From contig JAAWQM010000018.1 of assembly GCA_022800525.1 (NCBI GenBank), forward strand, positions 1 through 48,449: a DNA stretch of 48,449 nucleotides. Reading direction: 5' to 3'. This stretch comes from Oscillospiraceae bacterium. Lineage in GTDB: Bacteria > Bacillota > Clostridia > Oscillospirales > Oscillospiraceae. The notes below the pieces were generated by a model, which saw only the letters and a program-made list of their open reading frames with translations, ran no database searches and was not told the DNA's origin. Shown here one piece after another: positions 1 to 7,986 of the stretch (its first letter is position 1; each line of letters starts with the position of its first letter). Both the position numbers and the translations under genes were made by a program.

Positions 1-93
1 AATGCTTCTCGCAATCCGTTTTTTTGAGCCGCTATTCGGGGCTCTTATTGTTGTGCCCTTTTTCGGACTGCCTCCCTGGCTACTTCGTTTCAA
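1..93 (-). CDS. Clipped N-terminus of a basic protein, identity unknown
   Basis: An open frame of 31 codons runs from a TTG at 93-91 to the window edge without a stop. An AAAGGAG ribosome binding site lies seven bases upstream (101-107). The visible residues are rich in Lys, Arg, Ser and Gly (starting MKRSSQGG and ending KKRIARSI). This is what the cytoplasmic head of a type II membrane protein often looks like, for example a class A penicillin-binding protein, but no domain is visible. It would be the next gene after the DUF1934 gene on the same strand, with 48 bases between them. The start is non-ATG and the evidence is only the site and the open frame, so the call is tentative. Confidence 0.4.
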   Translation of the reverse strand, partial: MKRSSQGGSPKKGTTIRAPNSGSKKRIARSI

Positions 94-141
94 ACTTGAA
101 CTCCTTTCTACCGGCCGTTTTCTTTCCTGACCTCCGGACTT

Positions 142-579
142 TTACCGCGCCGCCTCCTTCACCCGGATCTTGAACCGGTTCTCCCCTGTGACCTGATGGT
201 TGACGGCGATGGTGAAGCCGATCTCCATGACGCCGCCCTGCTCATTCAGCCGGTGGGCCAGCCGGGTGGTGGCCACGTCCACCATCATGGTGCCCCAGGG
301 AGTCTCATACAGCGAGCTGTTCCGCTTGCCCCTCTCGAACAGCATCCGGGACTCCACCATTCCCGTTCGGGTCAGCTCCACCGCGTCCTCGTTGACGATG
401 AACCGGGTGTTGGTGCCCTCCATGCCGGTCAGCTCCGACTCCTGGTACTCCAGGATGATCTCTCCGCCGTCGCCGATGGTCATGGTGCCCTCGGTAATCA
501 GCTCCGTCACCTCCGGCTCCACGCCGTCGTAGGACTGCTCTCCTTTAACAAATAATATAATTTCTTTTTTCGTCTTCAT
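142..579 (-). CDS. DUF1934 family (YwiB-like) beta-barrel protein
   Basis: A 145-residue protein of the DUF1934/YwiB family, small calycin-like beta-barrel proteins of unknown function common in Bacillota. The family call rests on length and pattern: an early strand with a VKGEQ segment, a central MEGTNTRF stretch, and a C-terminal half with METPWG-like spacing (SLYETPWGTMMVDV) and ending in an alternating strand (GFTIAVNHQ). I chose the ATG at 579 (MKTKKEIILF). The longer frame to 609 would add ten residues that do not look like the family. There is no signal peptide or membrane segment. It lies 46 bases downstream of murI on the same strand, so the two probably share a transcript. In Bacillus the family member sits beside argS; no argS is visible here. 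Confidence 0.72.
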   Translation of the reverse strand: MKTKKEIILFVKGEQSYDGVEPEVTELITEGTMTIGDGGEIILEYQESELTGMEGTNTRFIVNEDAVELTRTGMVESRMLFERGKRNSSLYETPWGTMMVDVATTRLAHRLNEQGGVMEIGFTIAVNHQVTGENRFKIRVKEAAR

Positions 580-625
580 ACTCCTTGCAGCCTTCAATAA
601 AGATAGCAAATTTTACAGGGACGTA

Positions 626-1438
626 TCAGTATTGTGAAATATCGATATGCTCCACCTGTCTGGCCGCGTTCTCCCCCAGGAACAGGGCGGACAGCCGCTG
701 GAAGTCAGCGGCGCGGTCGCTGGTGTAATACCGGGCGGCGCCCTCGCGGTCCTTCGCCAGCGCGCCCCGCTCCGCCAGCAGGGTCCGGCAGGCCCTGGCC
801 GCCTCGGCCCCCACGTCCACCAGGGCCGTCTCCGGCCCCATGACACCGCCGATGACCTCCTCCAGCAGGGGATAGTGGGTGCAGCCCAGCACCAGGGTGT
901 CGATTCCCGCCTCCTTCAGCGGCGTCAGATACTCCCGGGCGATGGTCTCGATCACCACGTCGCCGGGGCGGCAGCGCCCCTCCTCCACCAGGGGAACGAA
1001 GAGGGGGCAGGCCAGAGCGTGGACCTCCAGCTCCGGATTGGCCTCCCGGAAGGCCCGCTCATAGGCTCCGCTGGACACGGAGGCGCGGGTGGCCACCAGC
1101 CCCACCCGCCCGGAGCGGGTCAGCTCCGCCGCCCGCTTCACGGCGGGCTCCACCACGCCGACGACTGGCGCGGCGCTCTCCCGGCGCAGCTCCTCCAGGC
1201 AGTTGGTACTGATGGTGCCGCAGGCGATGACCACGGCCTTCAGGTCGAACCGGGAGAGAAAGCGCATATCCTGGCGTGCGTATTGCAGCAGGGTCTCCCG
1301 GCTGCGGTTGCCGTAGGGGACACGGGCGGTATCCCCGAAGTATATAATGTTCTCAGAGGGCATCAGCCGCCTCAGCTGCCGCGCCGCGGTCAGGCCCCCC
1401 AGACCGGAGTCAAAAACGCCGATGGGATTCTGATTCAA
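626..1438 (-). CDS. murI: Glutamate racemase
   Basis: Makes D-glutamate from L-glutamate for peptidoglycan in the cytoplasm. The 270-residue length is normal. Visible family features are the N-terminal GVFDSGLGG (D10 and S11), FGDTARVPYG at 34-43, the first catalytic cysteine C73 in IACGTIS, and the second cysteine C186 with T187 and H188 in LGCTHYPLL. The residue after C73 is Gly; in most family members it is Asn (CNT), and here it reads CGT. Both catalytic cysteines are intact, so the enzyme is expected to be active. It is followed by the DUF1934 gene on the same strand. A promoter and a hairpin that abuts the ribosome binding site lie upstream. Confidence 0.95.
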   Translation of the reverse strand: MNQNPIGVFDSGLGGLTAARQLRRLMPSENIIYFGDTARVPYGNRSRETLLQYARQDMRFLSRFDLKAVVIACGTISTNCLEELRRESAAPVVGVVEPAVKRAAELTRSGRVGLVATRASVSSGAYERAFREANPELEVHALACPLFVPLVEEGRCRPGDVVIETIAREYLTPLKEAGIDTLVLGCTHYPLLEEVIGGVMGPETALVDVGAEAARACRTLLAERGALAKDREGAARYYTSDRAADFQRLSALFLGENAARQVEHIDISQY

Positions 1439-1453
1439 AGCAGGACCTCCTAA

Positions 1454-1472
1454 CGCCCGGAGGGACCGGGCG
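1454..1472 (-). promoter_or_regulatory. Hairpin in the murI leader, next to the ribosome binding site
   Basis: A perfect 7-base inverted repeat (CGCCCGG and its complement, five-base loop) lies in the leader of murI. It abuts the AGGAGG site, which reads as cctcct at 1447-1452. Its place would allow it to affect translation, but it could equally be a passive leader structure. No ligand-binding fold is recognisable. Confidence 0.35.
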
Positions 1473-1488
1473 CGTTGATAGCCTTACT

Positions 1489-1517
1489 ATTGTACTATGA
1501 TTTGTCTGGGATAACAA
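1489..1517 (-). promoter_or_regulatory. Sigma-A-type promoter for murI
   Basis: On the minus strand the -35 is TTGTTA (1517-1512) and the -10 is TACAAT (1494-1489), with a 17-base spacer. The start point would be about 40 bases upstream of the murI ATG. Confidence 0.55.
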
Positions 1518-1571
1518 GTAAAAGTTTGGGCTTTTTGCCCTGTATTTTCTGTGGAATTTTTCTTTTGATTC

Positions 1572-1580
1572 TGTTATACT
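1572..1580 (+). promoter_or_regulatory. Extended -10 promoter for the 1640 gene
   Basis: TGTTATACT is an extended -10 element (TGnTATACT), 59 bases upstream of the ATG at 1640. The -35 position (TGGAAT at 1552-1557) is weak, as is usual for extended -10 promoters. Confidence 0.45.
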
Positions 1581-1639
1581 GTGACTGCTGACCATCACAC
1601 GCCGGAAAACCCGGCAGGATACGACGAGAGGAGGCCGCC

Positions 1640-2050
1640 ATGGAGCTGCATCTGACAGAGAAGCAATACCGCCGCTTATTGGATCTGGTATACATAGGGA
1701 ATTGGATCCTCAATTCTACCCGTGGAGAGGACCGCTTCCAGGATTACGACCAAGTGGAGAGTCTGGTGTTCTCCCACTGCCTGGAGCACGGCATGACCTC
1801 TCTGGTGGAGCTGTACGGCGGGGAGATCATCCCCTCCCGCGCCTTTGCGGAGGGAGGCATCCACGAGGCCATCATGGCCTACGAGGATGTGACCTTTTTT
1901 GAAATTCTCGCCGAGGAGCTGGCCCTGCGGGACCTGGACGCCGAGCGGGCCACTGCGGAGAATTATGATGAGGTCATGGACCGCATGGAGCAGTACATGG
2001 GCGAGTTCGAGGCCCATGGGACGGACCACATCAGCGTGGATCTGGAATGA
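1640..2050 (+). CDS. Conserved-looking acidic protein of unknown function
   Basis: I do not recognise this 136-residue protein. It is strongly acidic (many Glu and Asp), has no signal peptide, membrane segment, Cys-metal motif or P-loop, and looks mostly helical. It begins MELHLTEKQYRRLLDLVYIG, a helix-like start, and ends with a Glu/Asp-rich helix and a short strand. The start has a clear GAGAGGAGG ribosome binding site and an extended -10 promoter upstream. Codon use and GC match the neighbouring genes, so it is real and probably resident. It is a single-gene unit: murI diverges on its left and a gene-free repeat region follows on its right. Confidence 0.75.
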   Translation: MELHLTEKQYRRLLDLVYIGNWILNSTRGEDRFQDYDQVESLVFSHCLEHGMTSLVELYGGEIIPSRAFAEGGIHEAIMAYEDVTFFEILAEELALRDLDAERATAENYDEVMDRMEQYMGEFEAHGTDHISVDLE

Positions 2051-2097
2051 ACGGGCGGGGCTTCGGCCCCGCCGCCCTTTTTGTCCCGGGTGGGACG

Positions 2098-2270
2098 GGG
2101 GCGTACTTTTCCCCCGTGGGAAAAGTACCAAAAGCACGCTCAGGGGGCGGACCCCCTGAGAACCCCTGAATATTGGGGATTATTTGCCCTCCGACGAAAC
2201 CCCGGTTTGTTCTGATTGGATGCCTTCGTTGGCGCGCCGGTCTTCTGCGGCTACCCACGGGTTCTAACGG
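2098..2270. repeat. Composite intergenic repeat, type I, copy 1
   Basis: This stretch is a diverged copy of the sequence at 41857-42025 in the same orientation. Shared blocks in the same order are a TTTTCCC...GGGAAAAG hairpin, CCAAAAGCACNCTCA, a second hairpin of GGGG and CCCC tracts, GAATCCCTGAAT-like text, and CGCGCCGGNCTTCTGCGGCT. No open reading frame with a ribosome binding site is present. It begins a gene-free stretch of about 840 bases (2051-2891). Confidence 0.7.
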
Positions 2271-2346
2271 TGGCGGGTCGCTGCTGCGCCGCTTCTATAT
2301 GAGCTGCGCACCATCGCCGTGACCGCAGATCAGCCTTTTGGATTGC

Positions 2347-2365
2347 GGGCGGATGATATCCGCCC
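2347..2365. repeat. REP-like palindrome
   Basis: The arms are GGGCGGAT (2347-2354) and ATCCGCCC (2358-2365) with a three-base loop, followed by CTAC. It is the same element as at 18237, 40871 and 40925. Confidence 0.6.
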
Positions 2366-2451
2366 CTACGGGTGCAGCGATTGTTAGCGCGAAGCGGACC
2401 GGCGGTGTGCAGGCAGAACCATTGATAGCGCAGAGCAGTTCTTCGGTGCGC

Positions 2452-2470
2452 GGGCGAGCAATGCTCGCCC
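2452..2470. repeat. REP-like palindrome, variant
   Basis: The arms GGGCGAGCA and TGCTCGCCC are followed by the CTACACAGATGTATCAG tail that also follows a half-copy of the element at 36379. It fuses directly into the type II repeat. Confidence 0.55.
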
Positions 2471-2800
2471 CTACACAGATGTATCAGACCAGAAACATCC
2501 AGCGACAGAACGCCCCCATAGAAGGCTCTGTCCCTTTAACAGGGCGTCAGCCGGAGTCGGAATATTACCAGTCTCCTAGATCAGATGCCCGAAGGACCTC
2601 TTGTTCACGGGGCAGAGCAGCTCTTCATTTGCAGGCGTGTCCGAGAATCCCCCGCCGAGGTCATGCCGCAGGCATCACCGAGAAGGGAGTCCAGAACCGT
2701 AGGTTCTGGTGTGTTTTTGGTTACTTTTGTCACAAGACAAAAGTAACCGCAGGTCCGGGCTGCGCAAGCCCGGGCCATCGTGCAAGAAACAACTCCCCCG
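2461..2800. repeat. Composite intergenic repeat, type II, copy 1
   Basis: This is a diverged direct copy of 36379-36725. Shared blocks in order are CTACACAGATGTATCAG, CCAGAAACAT, GGCTCTGTCCCTTTAACAGG, GCGTCAGCCGGAGT, AGATCAGATGCCCGAAGGAC and CTCTTGTTCACGGGGCA. A long hairpin of the form TACTTTT...AAAAGTA and a CCCGGGC-type hairpin follow. The copy at 36 kb has about 50 extra bases ahead of the GGCTCTG block. A 203-codon frame crosses this region but has no ribosome binding site and is read through the palindromes, so it is not called as a gene. Confidence 0.7.
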
Positions 2801-2849
2801 CCGCCGGAGGCGGCAGAAACCACGCCGGACAAGCGGCCAAAAACAGCAA

Positions 2850-2876
2850 GGGACCTCTCCGGCTTGGAGAGGTCCC
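2850..2876 (-). terminator. Terminator of the GAPDH gene
   Basis: A perfect 11-base stem (gggacctctcc and its complement) with a five-base loop lies 16 bases past the gap stop codon. On the minus strand it is followed by TTGCTGTTTTT. Confidence 0.65.
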
Positions 2877-2891
2877 TCGAAAAAAATCCAA

Positions 2892-3938
<1,047 letters not shown>

Positions 3939-3967
3939 TCAAATAAATCATATGGTATCCTGGAGAT

Positions 3968-3973
3968 ATTATA
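3968..3973 (-). promoter_or_regulatory. -10 element upstream of gap
   Basis: TATAAT on the minus strand, 66 bases upstream of the gap ATG. The matching -35 position (TTTTCT) is poor, so this is a partial promoter call. Confidence 0.35.
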
Positions 3974-4034
3974 CACCGGCAAAATCCAAAAGAAAAGTTT
4001 TTTTTGGGGAAAATTGTTCCTCTAAAAGAATTTC

Positions 4035-4063
4035 TTGTAATTTCGACAAAATTTTGTTATGAT
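4035..4063 (+). promoter_or_regulatory. Sigma-A-type promoter for the kinase-like gene and mnmA
   Basis: TTGTAA (4035-4040), a 17-base spacer and TATGAT (4058-4063). The transcript would have a leader of about 105 bases before the ATG at 4177. Confidence 0.55.
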
Positions 4064-4176
4064 GGCTCTGAAATTATTGCAACTTTGCTGTGCCAGAAGG
4101 ACCCGAGAAAGCTGCGGGAGAAATTACCACGCTTTTTTCCGCCCCAAGGCGCAGACTATTTGGCAGGAGGTGCCGC

Positions 4177-5049
4177 ATGTCTGATATGCTTTTTCATGAA
4201 GAGACCGGCAAACAGGAGAGTCCGCAGGCGGAAGAGAAGGAGCTGAACGGCGTCCTGCAGCAGGTGTCCAGCCAGCTTCGCCTGTCCCTGGGAAATATCC
4301 ACAGCGCGCTCTCGCGCCTCGCCCCGCCGGACGCCCGGGACGGGGACAGAAAGACCGACCTGGACGCGGCGGTGCTGTGCCAAAGCTATTACCGCATCCT
4401 GCGCCTGACCAACAACCTGGCCGACGCGGCGGAGGCCGGACAGCCGCCGGAGGTCAGGCTGAGCAACGACGACATCGTCGGCTTCTGCCGGGACGTGATG
4501 GACCGGGTGGAGGTCCCGGCGGAGCTGCTGGGTATTCAGACGGAGTTCCGCAGCGAGAAGCGGGCCCATATCCTGGCTATGAACAGGGAACGGCTGGAGC
4601 GGATGCTGCTGAACCTGCTGTCCAACGCCTTCAAGTTTATCCGGCCGGATGAGAAGAAGGTCACGCTGGAGGTGAAGGTGGAGCGGGAGTTTGTACGGCT
4701 GGTCCTGACGGACACCGGCGTGGGCATGACTCCGGAGGAGCTGGCCGCCGCCTTCGACCGCTGCCGCCTGCCTGGACGGCAGGACCCGCCGCCCCACGGC
4801 CTGGGGCTGGGGCTGCCCATCTGCCGGAGGATTGCGGCGGAGCACGGCGGCACGGTGCTGATGACCTCCACGCCGGGAGCGGGCACCGCTGTCACGGTCT
4901 CCCTGCCCAACCGGAAGCTGCCCGCCCAGCGTATGAAGGAGCCGCTGGTGTTCGGGGTCATCGACATATACGGCGGGTTCAACCGGACGCTGGTGGAGCT
5001 GTCAGACGCGCTGAAGAAGGACGCGTTCACACAGAAGTACCTGGACTGA
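4177..5049 (+). CDS. Histidine-kinase-like ATPase without the phospho-acceptor histidine
   Basis: A 290-residue cytoplasmic protein with a full HATPase_c domain but a degenerate dimerisation domain. ATP-binding boxes are intact: N box around N150 (RMLLNLLSNAFKF), G1 DTGVGM at 179-184, F193, and G2 GLGLGLPICRRIAAEHGG at 208-225. The segment aligned with the usual H box (VSHELRTPL) reads VSSQLRLSL at 30-38, so Ser32 stands where the phosphorylated His should be and the conserved Pro is also lost. There is no membrane segment and no sensor domain. The ATG at 4177 has an AGGAGG site six bases upstream. The gene lies 16 bases ahead of mnmA, likely cotranscribed, and no response regulator is nearby. 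It may be a pseudokinase or a protein kinase of another kind; its partner is unknown. Confidence 0.85.
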   Translation: MSDMLFHEETGKQESPQAEEKELNGVLQQVSSQLRLSLGNIHSALSRLAPPDARDGDRKTDLDAAVLCQSYYRILRLTNNLADAAEAGQPPEVRLSNDDIVGFCRDVMDRVEVPAELLGIQTEFRSEKRAHILAMNRERLERMLLNLLSNAFKFIRPDEKKVTLEVKVEREFVRLVLTDTGVGMTPEELAAAFDRCRLPGRQDPPPHGLGLGLPICRRIAAEHGGTVLMTSTPGAGTAVTVSLPNRKLPAQRMKEPLVFGVIDIYGGFNRTLVELSDALKKDAFTQKYLD

Positions 5050-5065
5050 CCGCGGGAGGAATACC

Positions 5066-6151
5066 ATGGAGCAAAAAAAGGTGTTGGTGGGGATGAGCGG
5101 CGGCGTGGACAGCGCCGCCGCCGCCCTGCTGCTGCGGGAGGCAGGGTACCAGCCTGTGGGCTGCACCCTGCGGCTGTATGACAACGGGGAGATCGGGGAG
5201 CCCCTGGAGGGGACGTGCTGCTCCCTGGAGGCGGTGGAGGACGCCCGCGCCGCCTGCTGGAAGCTGGGGATGGACCACTATGTGTTCAATTTCAGCGGCG
5301 CCTTCCGGCGGCAGGTGATGGATGATTTTGTGGAGAGCTACCGCTCCGGGCGGACGCCCAACCCCTGCGTCCAGTGCAACCGCTATATCAAATTCGACGC
5401 GCTGCTGCGCCGCGCCAGCGAGCTGGACATTCCTTACATTGCCACGGGACACTATGCGCGGGTGGACTATGACGGGGCGCTGGACCGCTGGCGGCTGCTG
5501 CGGGCGAAGGACCGGAGAAAGGACCAGACCTACTTCCTCTATCCCCTCACGCAGGCCCAGCTGAGCCGCCTGCTGCTGCCGGTGGGGGCGTACGACAAGC
5601 CCGCTGTCCGGCGCGTCGCGGCGTCCGCCGGTTTCGGCAACGCCGGCAAGCCGGACAGCCAGGATATCTGTTTCGTCCCCGACGGGGATTATGCCGGGTT
5701 TCTGGTCCGGTACGGCGGTGTGGAGATGCTCCCCGGGGATTTTGTGGACACGTCGGGCCGGACGCTGGGACGGCACAGGGGGCTTCCCCGCTACACCACC
5801 GGCCAGCGCCGGGGCCTGGGCGTCAGCGCGGACCGGCCTCTGTACGTGCTGCGGAAGGACGGGGCGTCCAACACCGTGGTGCTGGGGGACGAGGAGGCGC
5901 TGTACAGCCGGACGGTATGGACGGAGGAGTTCAACTGGGTCTCCCTGCCGCCCCAGGCGGGCCCGCAGGCCGTCACCGCGAAGACACGCTACAGTCAGAC
6001 AGAGGCGTCCGGGACGCTGTATCCGGAGCCGGACGGCGGGGTGCGGATGGAATTCGACGAACCCCAGCGGGCGGTGACGCCGGGGCAGTCGCTGGTGTGC
6101 TATCAGGGGGATCTGGTGGCCGGCGGCGGCGTGATCCGCCGGGCGGAATGA
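5066..6151 (+). CDS. mnmA: tRNA-specific 2-thiouridylase MnmA
   Basis: Adds sulfur to U34 of tRNA-Lys, -Glu and -Gln in the cytoplasm, using ATP and persulfide sulfur from a cysteine desulfurase. The 361-residue protein shows the PP-loop SGGVDS (11-16), the catalytic cysteine C101 in NPCVQCNRYIKF, the second cysteine C202 in SQDICFVPDGDY, and the ATGHYAR segment at 127-132. The start has a GGGAGGA site. A cysteine desulfurase gene lies 8.5 kb downstream rather than adjacent. Expression is probably coupled to the preceding kinase-like gene. Confidence 0.96.
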   Translation: MEQKKVLVGMSGGVDSAAAALLLREAGYQPVGCTLRLYDNGEIGEPLEGTCCSLEAVEDARAACWKLGMDHYVFNFSGAFRRQVMDDFVESYRSGRTPNPCVQCNRYIKFDALLRRASELDIPYIATGHYARVDYDGALDRWRLLRAKDRRKDQTYFLYPLTQAQLSRLLLPVGAYDKPAVRRVAASAGFGNAGKPDSQDICFVPDGDYAGFLVRYGGVEMLPGDFVDTSGRTLGRHRGLPRYTTGQRRGLGVSADRPLYVLRKDGASNTVVLGDEEALYSRTVWTEEFNWVSLPPQAGPQAVTAKTRYSQTEASGTLYPEPDGGVRMEFDEPQRAVTPGQSLVCYQGDLVAGGGVIRRAE

Positions 6152-6223
6152 AAAGCAGTATTCACAGGCGGCGTTCAATGCCTGCATATACTGCGCGCGG
6201 GAGCGATGATGAAAGGAGCTGCC

Positions 6224-6745
6224 ATGTATCTAAAAACCACACGCCTGCTCGTCCGTGACTTCACACCGGAGGACGCGGCGGACCTGCACGAGATTTTCGG
6301 CGACGCGGAGACGATGAAGCTCTGCGAGCCGCCCTATGACTTTGAGAAAACAAAGAAATTCCTGGAGGAATTCTGCATCGGCAGAAAAGGAGCCGTGGCC
6401 GCCGTCCTCAAGGACACCGGCAAGGCCGTCGGTTACATCCTCTTCAAGTCGATGGGGGAGGACCCGGCGGAGGACGTCTATGAGATCGGCTGGATCTTCA
6501 ACAGGGCGTACTGGCGGCAGGGCTACGCCTATGAGTCCTGCTCCGCAATAATCGAATACGCCTTCAGCCGGCTGAACGCCCATAAGATCATGGCGGAGAC
6601 CATCGACGGGGTGAAGTCGGTTTCCCTGATGAAAAAGCTGGGCATGAAGCTGGAGGGCGTCCAGCGCAGCCATATCGGAGACAACGCGGGCGGCTGGGCG
6701 GACCTCTGCCTGTACGGACTGCTGCGGGAGGATTTGGAAAGCTGA
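6224..6745 (+). CDS. GNAT acetyltransferase, RimJ/RimL type
   Basis: A 173-residue acetyl-CoA-dependent N-acetyltransferase. It begins with the family-typical LKTTRLLVRDF, has an AEDVYEIGWIFNRAYWRQGYAYES core (acetyl-CoA loop region RQGYAYES), and a late SVSLMKKLGMKLEGVQR motif. This pattern is shared by ribosomal-protein acetyltransferases and by small-molecule acetyltransferases of the same clan, so the substrate cannot be read from sequence. The start at 6224 follows AAAGGAG; two earlier ATG codons at 6206 and 6209 lie upstream of that site. It sits 72 bases after mnmA on the same strand. Confidence 0.85.
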   Translation: MYLKTTRLLVRDFTPEDAADLHEIFGDAETMKLCEPPYDFEKTKKFLEEFCIGRKGAVAAVLKDTGKAVGYILFKSMGEDPAEDVYEIGWIFNRAYWRQGYAYESCSAIIEYAFSRLNAHKIMAETIDGVKSVSLMKKLGMKLEGVQRSHIGDNAGGWADLCLYGLLREDLES

Positions 6746-6791
6746 TTGGAAATTTTGTCTCATTTTTTCCACCAAATTCCACAAAAACCAC

Positions 6792-6833
6792 TTGCATTTT
6801 TCGAAAAAAAGGATATGATAGAAAAGATCATAT
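6792..6833 (+). promoter_or_regulatory. Promoter with overlapping operator-like palindrome, ahead of the CobW pair
   Basis: TTGCAT (6792-6797), a 16-base spacer and TATGAT (6814-6819). A perfect 7-base inverted repeat, ATATGAT (6813-6819) and ATCATAT (6827-6833) with a seven-base gap, covers the -10. A repressor bound there would block transcription. A metal sensor (Fur/Zur or ArsR type) would fit the metal-handling genes downstream, but the palindrome does not match a consensus I can name with certainty. Confidence 0.5.
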
Positions 6834-6857
6834 TTTTAGAAAGAGGCGTATTTCCCT

Positions 6858-7985
6858 ATGACAAAAGTTAACGTGATTTCCGGCTTCCTGGGCGCGGGCA
6901 AGACAACCCTTATCAAAAAGCTGCTGGACGAGGCCCTGAAGGGCGAAAAAATCGTCCTGATTGAAAATGAGTTCGGTGAAATCGGCATCGACGGCGGATT
7001 TCTGAAGGACGCGGGGGTTGAAATTTCGGAGATGAACTCCGGGTGCATCTGCTGCTCTCTGGTGGGGGATTTCGGTGAGGCGCTGAAAAAGGTCATGGAG
7101 CAGTTCCATCCGGACCGCATCCTCATCGAGCCATCCGGCGTGGGCAAGCTGTCCGATGTGATCCGTGCCGTCCAGGACGTGGCGGCGCAGACGCCGGAGA
7201 TGGAGCTGGGCTGTGCGGTTACCGTGGCCGACGCGGGCAAGGCAAAGACATACCTGAAGAATTTCGGCGAATTCTACGCCAATCAGGTCCAGTACGCCGG
7301 GGCCATCATCCTCAGCCGCACCCAGAAGCTGGATGGGGAGAAGCTGGAAGCGGCGGTAGCTTTGCTGCGGGAGAAAAACGAGTCCGCGCCCATCGTCACC
7401 ACGCCGTGGGACCAGCTCACCGGCGGGCAGCTCCTCGCCGCCATGGAGAAGGGCAACACACTGGCCGCCGACCTGCTGGCTGAGGAAGAAACCTGCCCCG
7501 TCTGCGGCGGTCATCACCACCATCATGACCATGAGGACGGCCACGAATGCGGCTGCGGCCATCATCATGACCACGAGCATCATCACGAGCAAGGGGAACA
7601 TGAATGCCATCATAGTCATGAGGAGCATGATGGCTGCCATCACGAGCATCACGACCACGAATGCTGCGGCCACGATCATGGTCATCACCACCACCATCAC
7701 GGCCATGACGCTGATGAGGTGTTTGCCAGCTGGGGCGCGGAGACAACGCATACCTTCACGGCGGAGAAGCTGGAGAGCATCCTGACCGGGCTGGACAGCG
7801 GGAAGTACGGCGCGGTGCTGCGGGCCAAGGGCATCGTGTCCGCCGGAGATGGAGCGTGGCTGCACTTCGATTATGTGCCCGAGGAGCATCAGGTCCGCAC
7901 GGGACCCGCCGATTATACCGGAAGGCTGTGCGTGATCGGCGGAAAGCTGGATGAGGCTGGGCTGAAGGCGCTCTTCGAGGTGTGA
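6858..7985 (+). CDS. CobW/COG0523 GTPase metallochaperone with His/Cys-rich insert
   Basis: A 375-residue G3E-family P-loop GTPase of the COG0523 group, which deliver or insert metal (zinc, cobalt or others) into client proteins. Visible motifs are the Walker A GFLGAGKTT (9-17), ENEFGEIGID (36-45), the metal-binding GCICC (C63, C65, C66), and EPSGVG as the switch region. The base-recognition motif reads SRTQ rather than NKxD. Residues about 212-287 form a metal-binding insert with 33 His and 8 Cys, starting with a CPVC pair, followed by a CobW_C-type domain. The insert suggests buffering or storage of zinc, nickel or cobalt. It is followed after one base by a second P-loop gene, so the two are translationally coupled. 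No B12 biosynthesis gene is nearby, so a cobalamin role is unlikely. Confidence 0.9.
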   Translation: MTKVNVISGFLGAGKTTLIKKLLDEALKGEKIVLIENEFGEIGIDGGFLKDAGVEISEMNSGCICCSLVGDFGEALKKVMEQFHPDRILIEPSGVGKLSDVIRAVQDVAAQTPEMELGCAVTVADAGKAKTYLKNFGEFYANQVQYAGAIILSRTQKLDGEKLEAAVALLREKNESAPIVTTPWDQLTGGQLLAAMEKGNTLAADLLAEEETCPVCGGHHHHHDHEDGHECGCGHHHDHEHHHEQGEHECHHSHEEHDGCHHEHHDHECCGHDHGHHHHHHGHDADEVFASWGAETTHTFTAEKLESILTGLDSGKYGAVLRAKGIVSAGDGAWLHFDYVPEEHQVRTGPADYTGRLCVIGGKLDEAGLKALFEV

Positions 7986-7986
7986 T

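Noticed and set aside
7525-7785. A Met/Thr/Ile-rich frame within the His-rich CobW insert
   Set aside because: It is the shifted-frame reading of the CAT/CAC-rich His repeat, not a gene.
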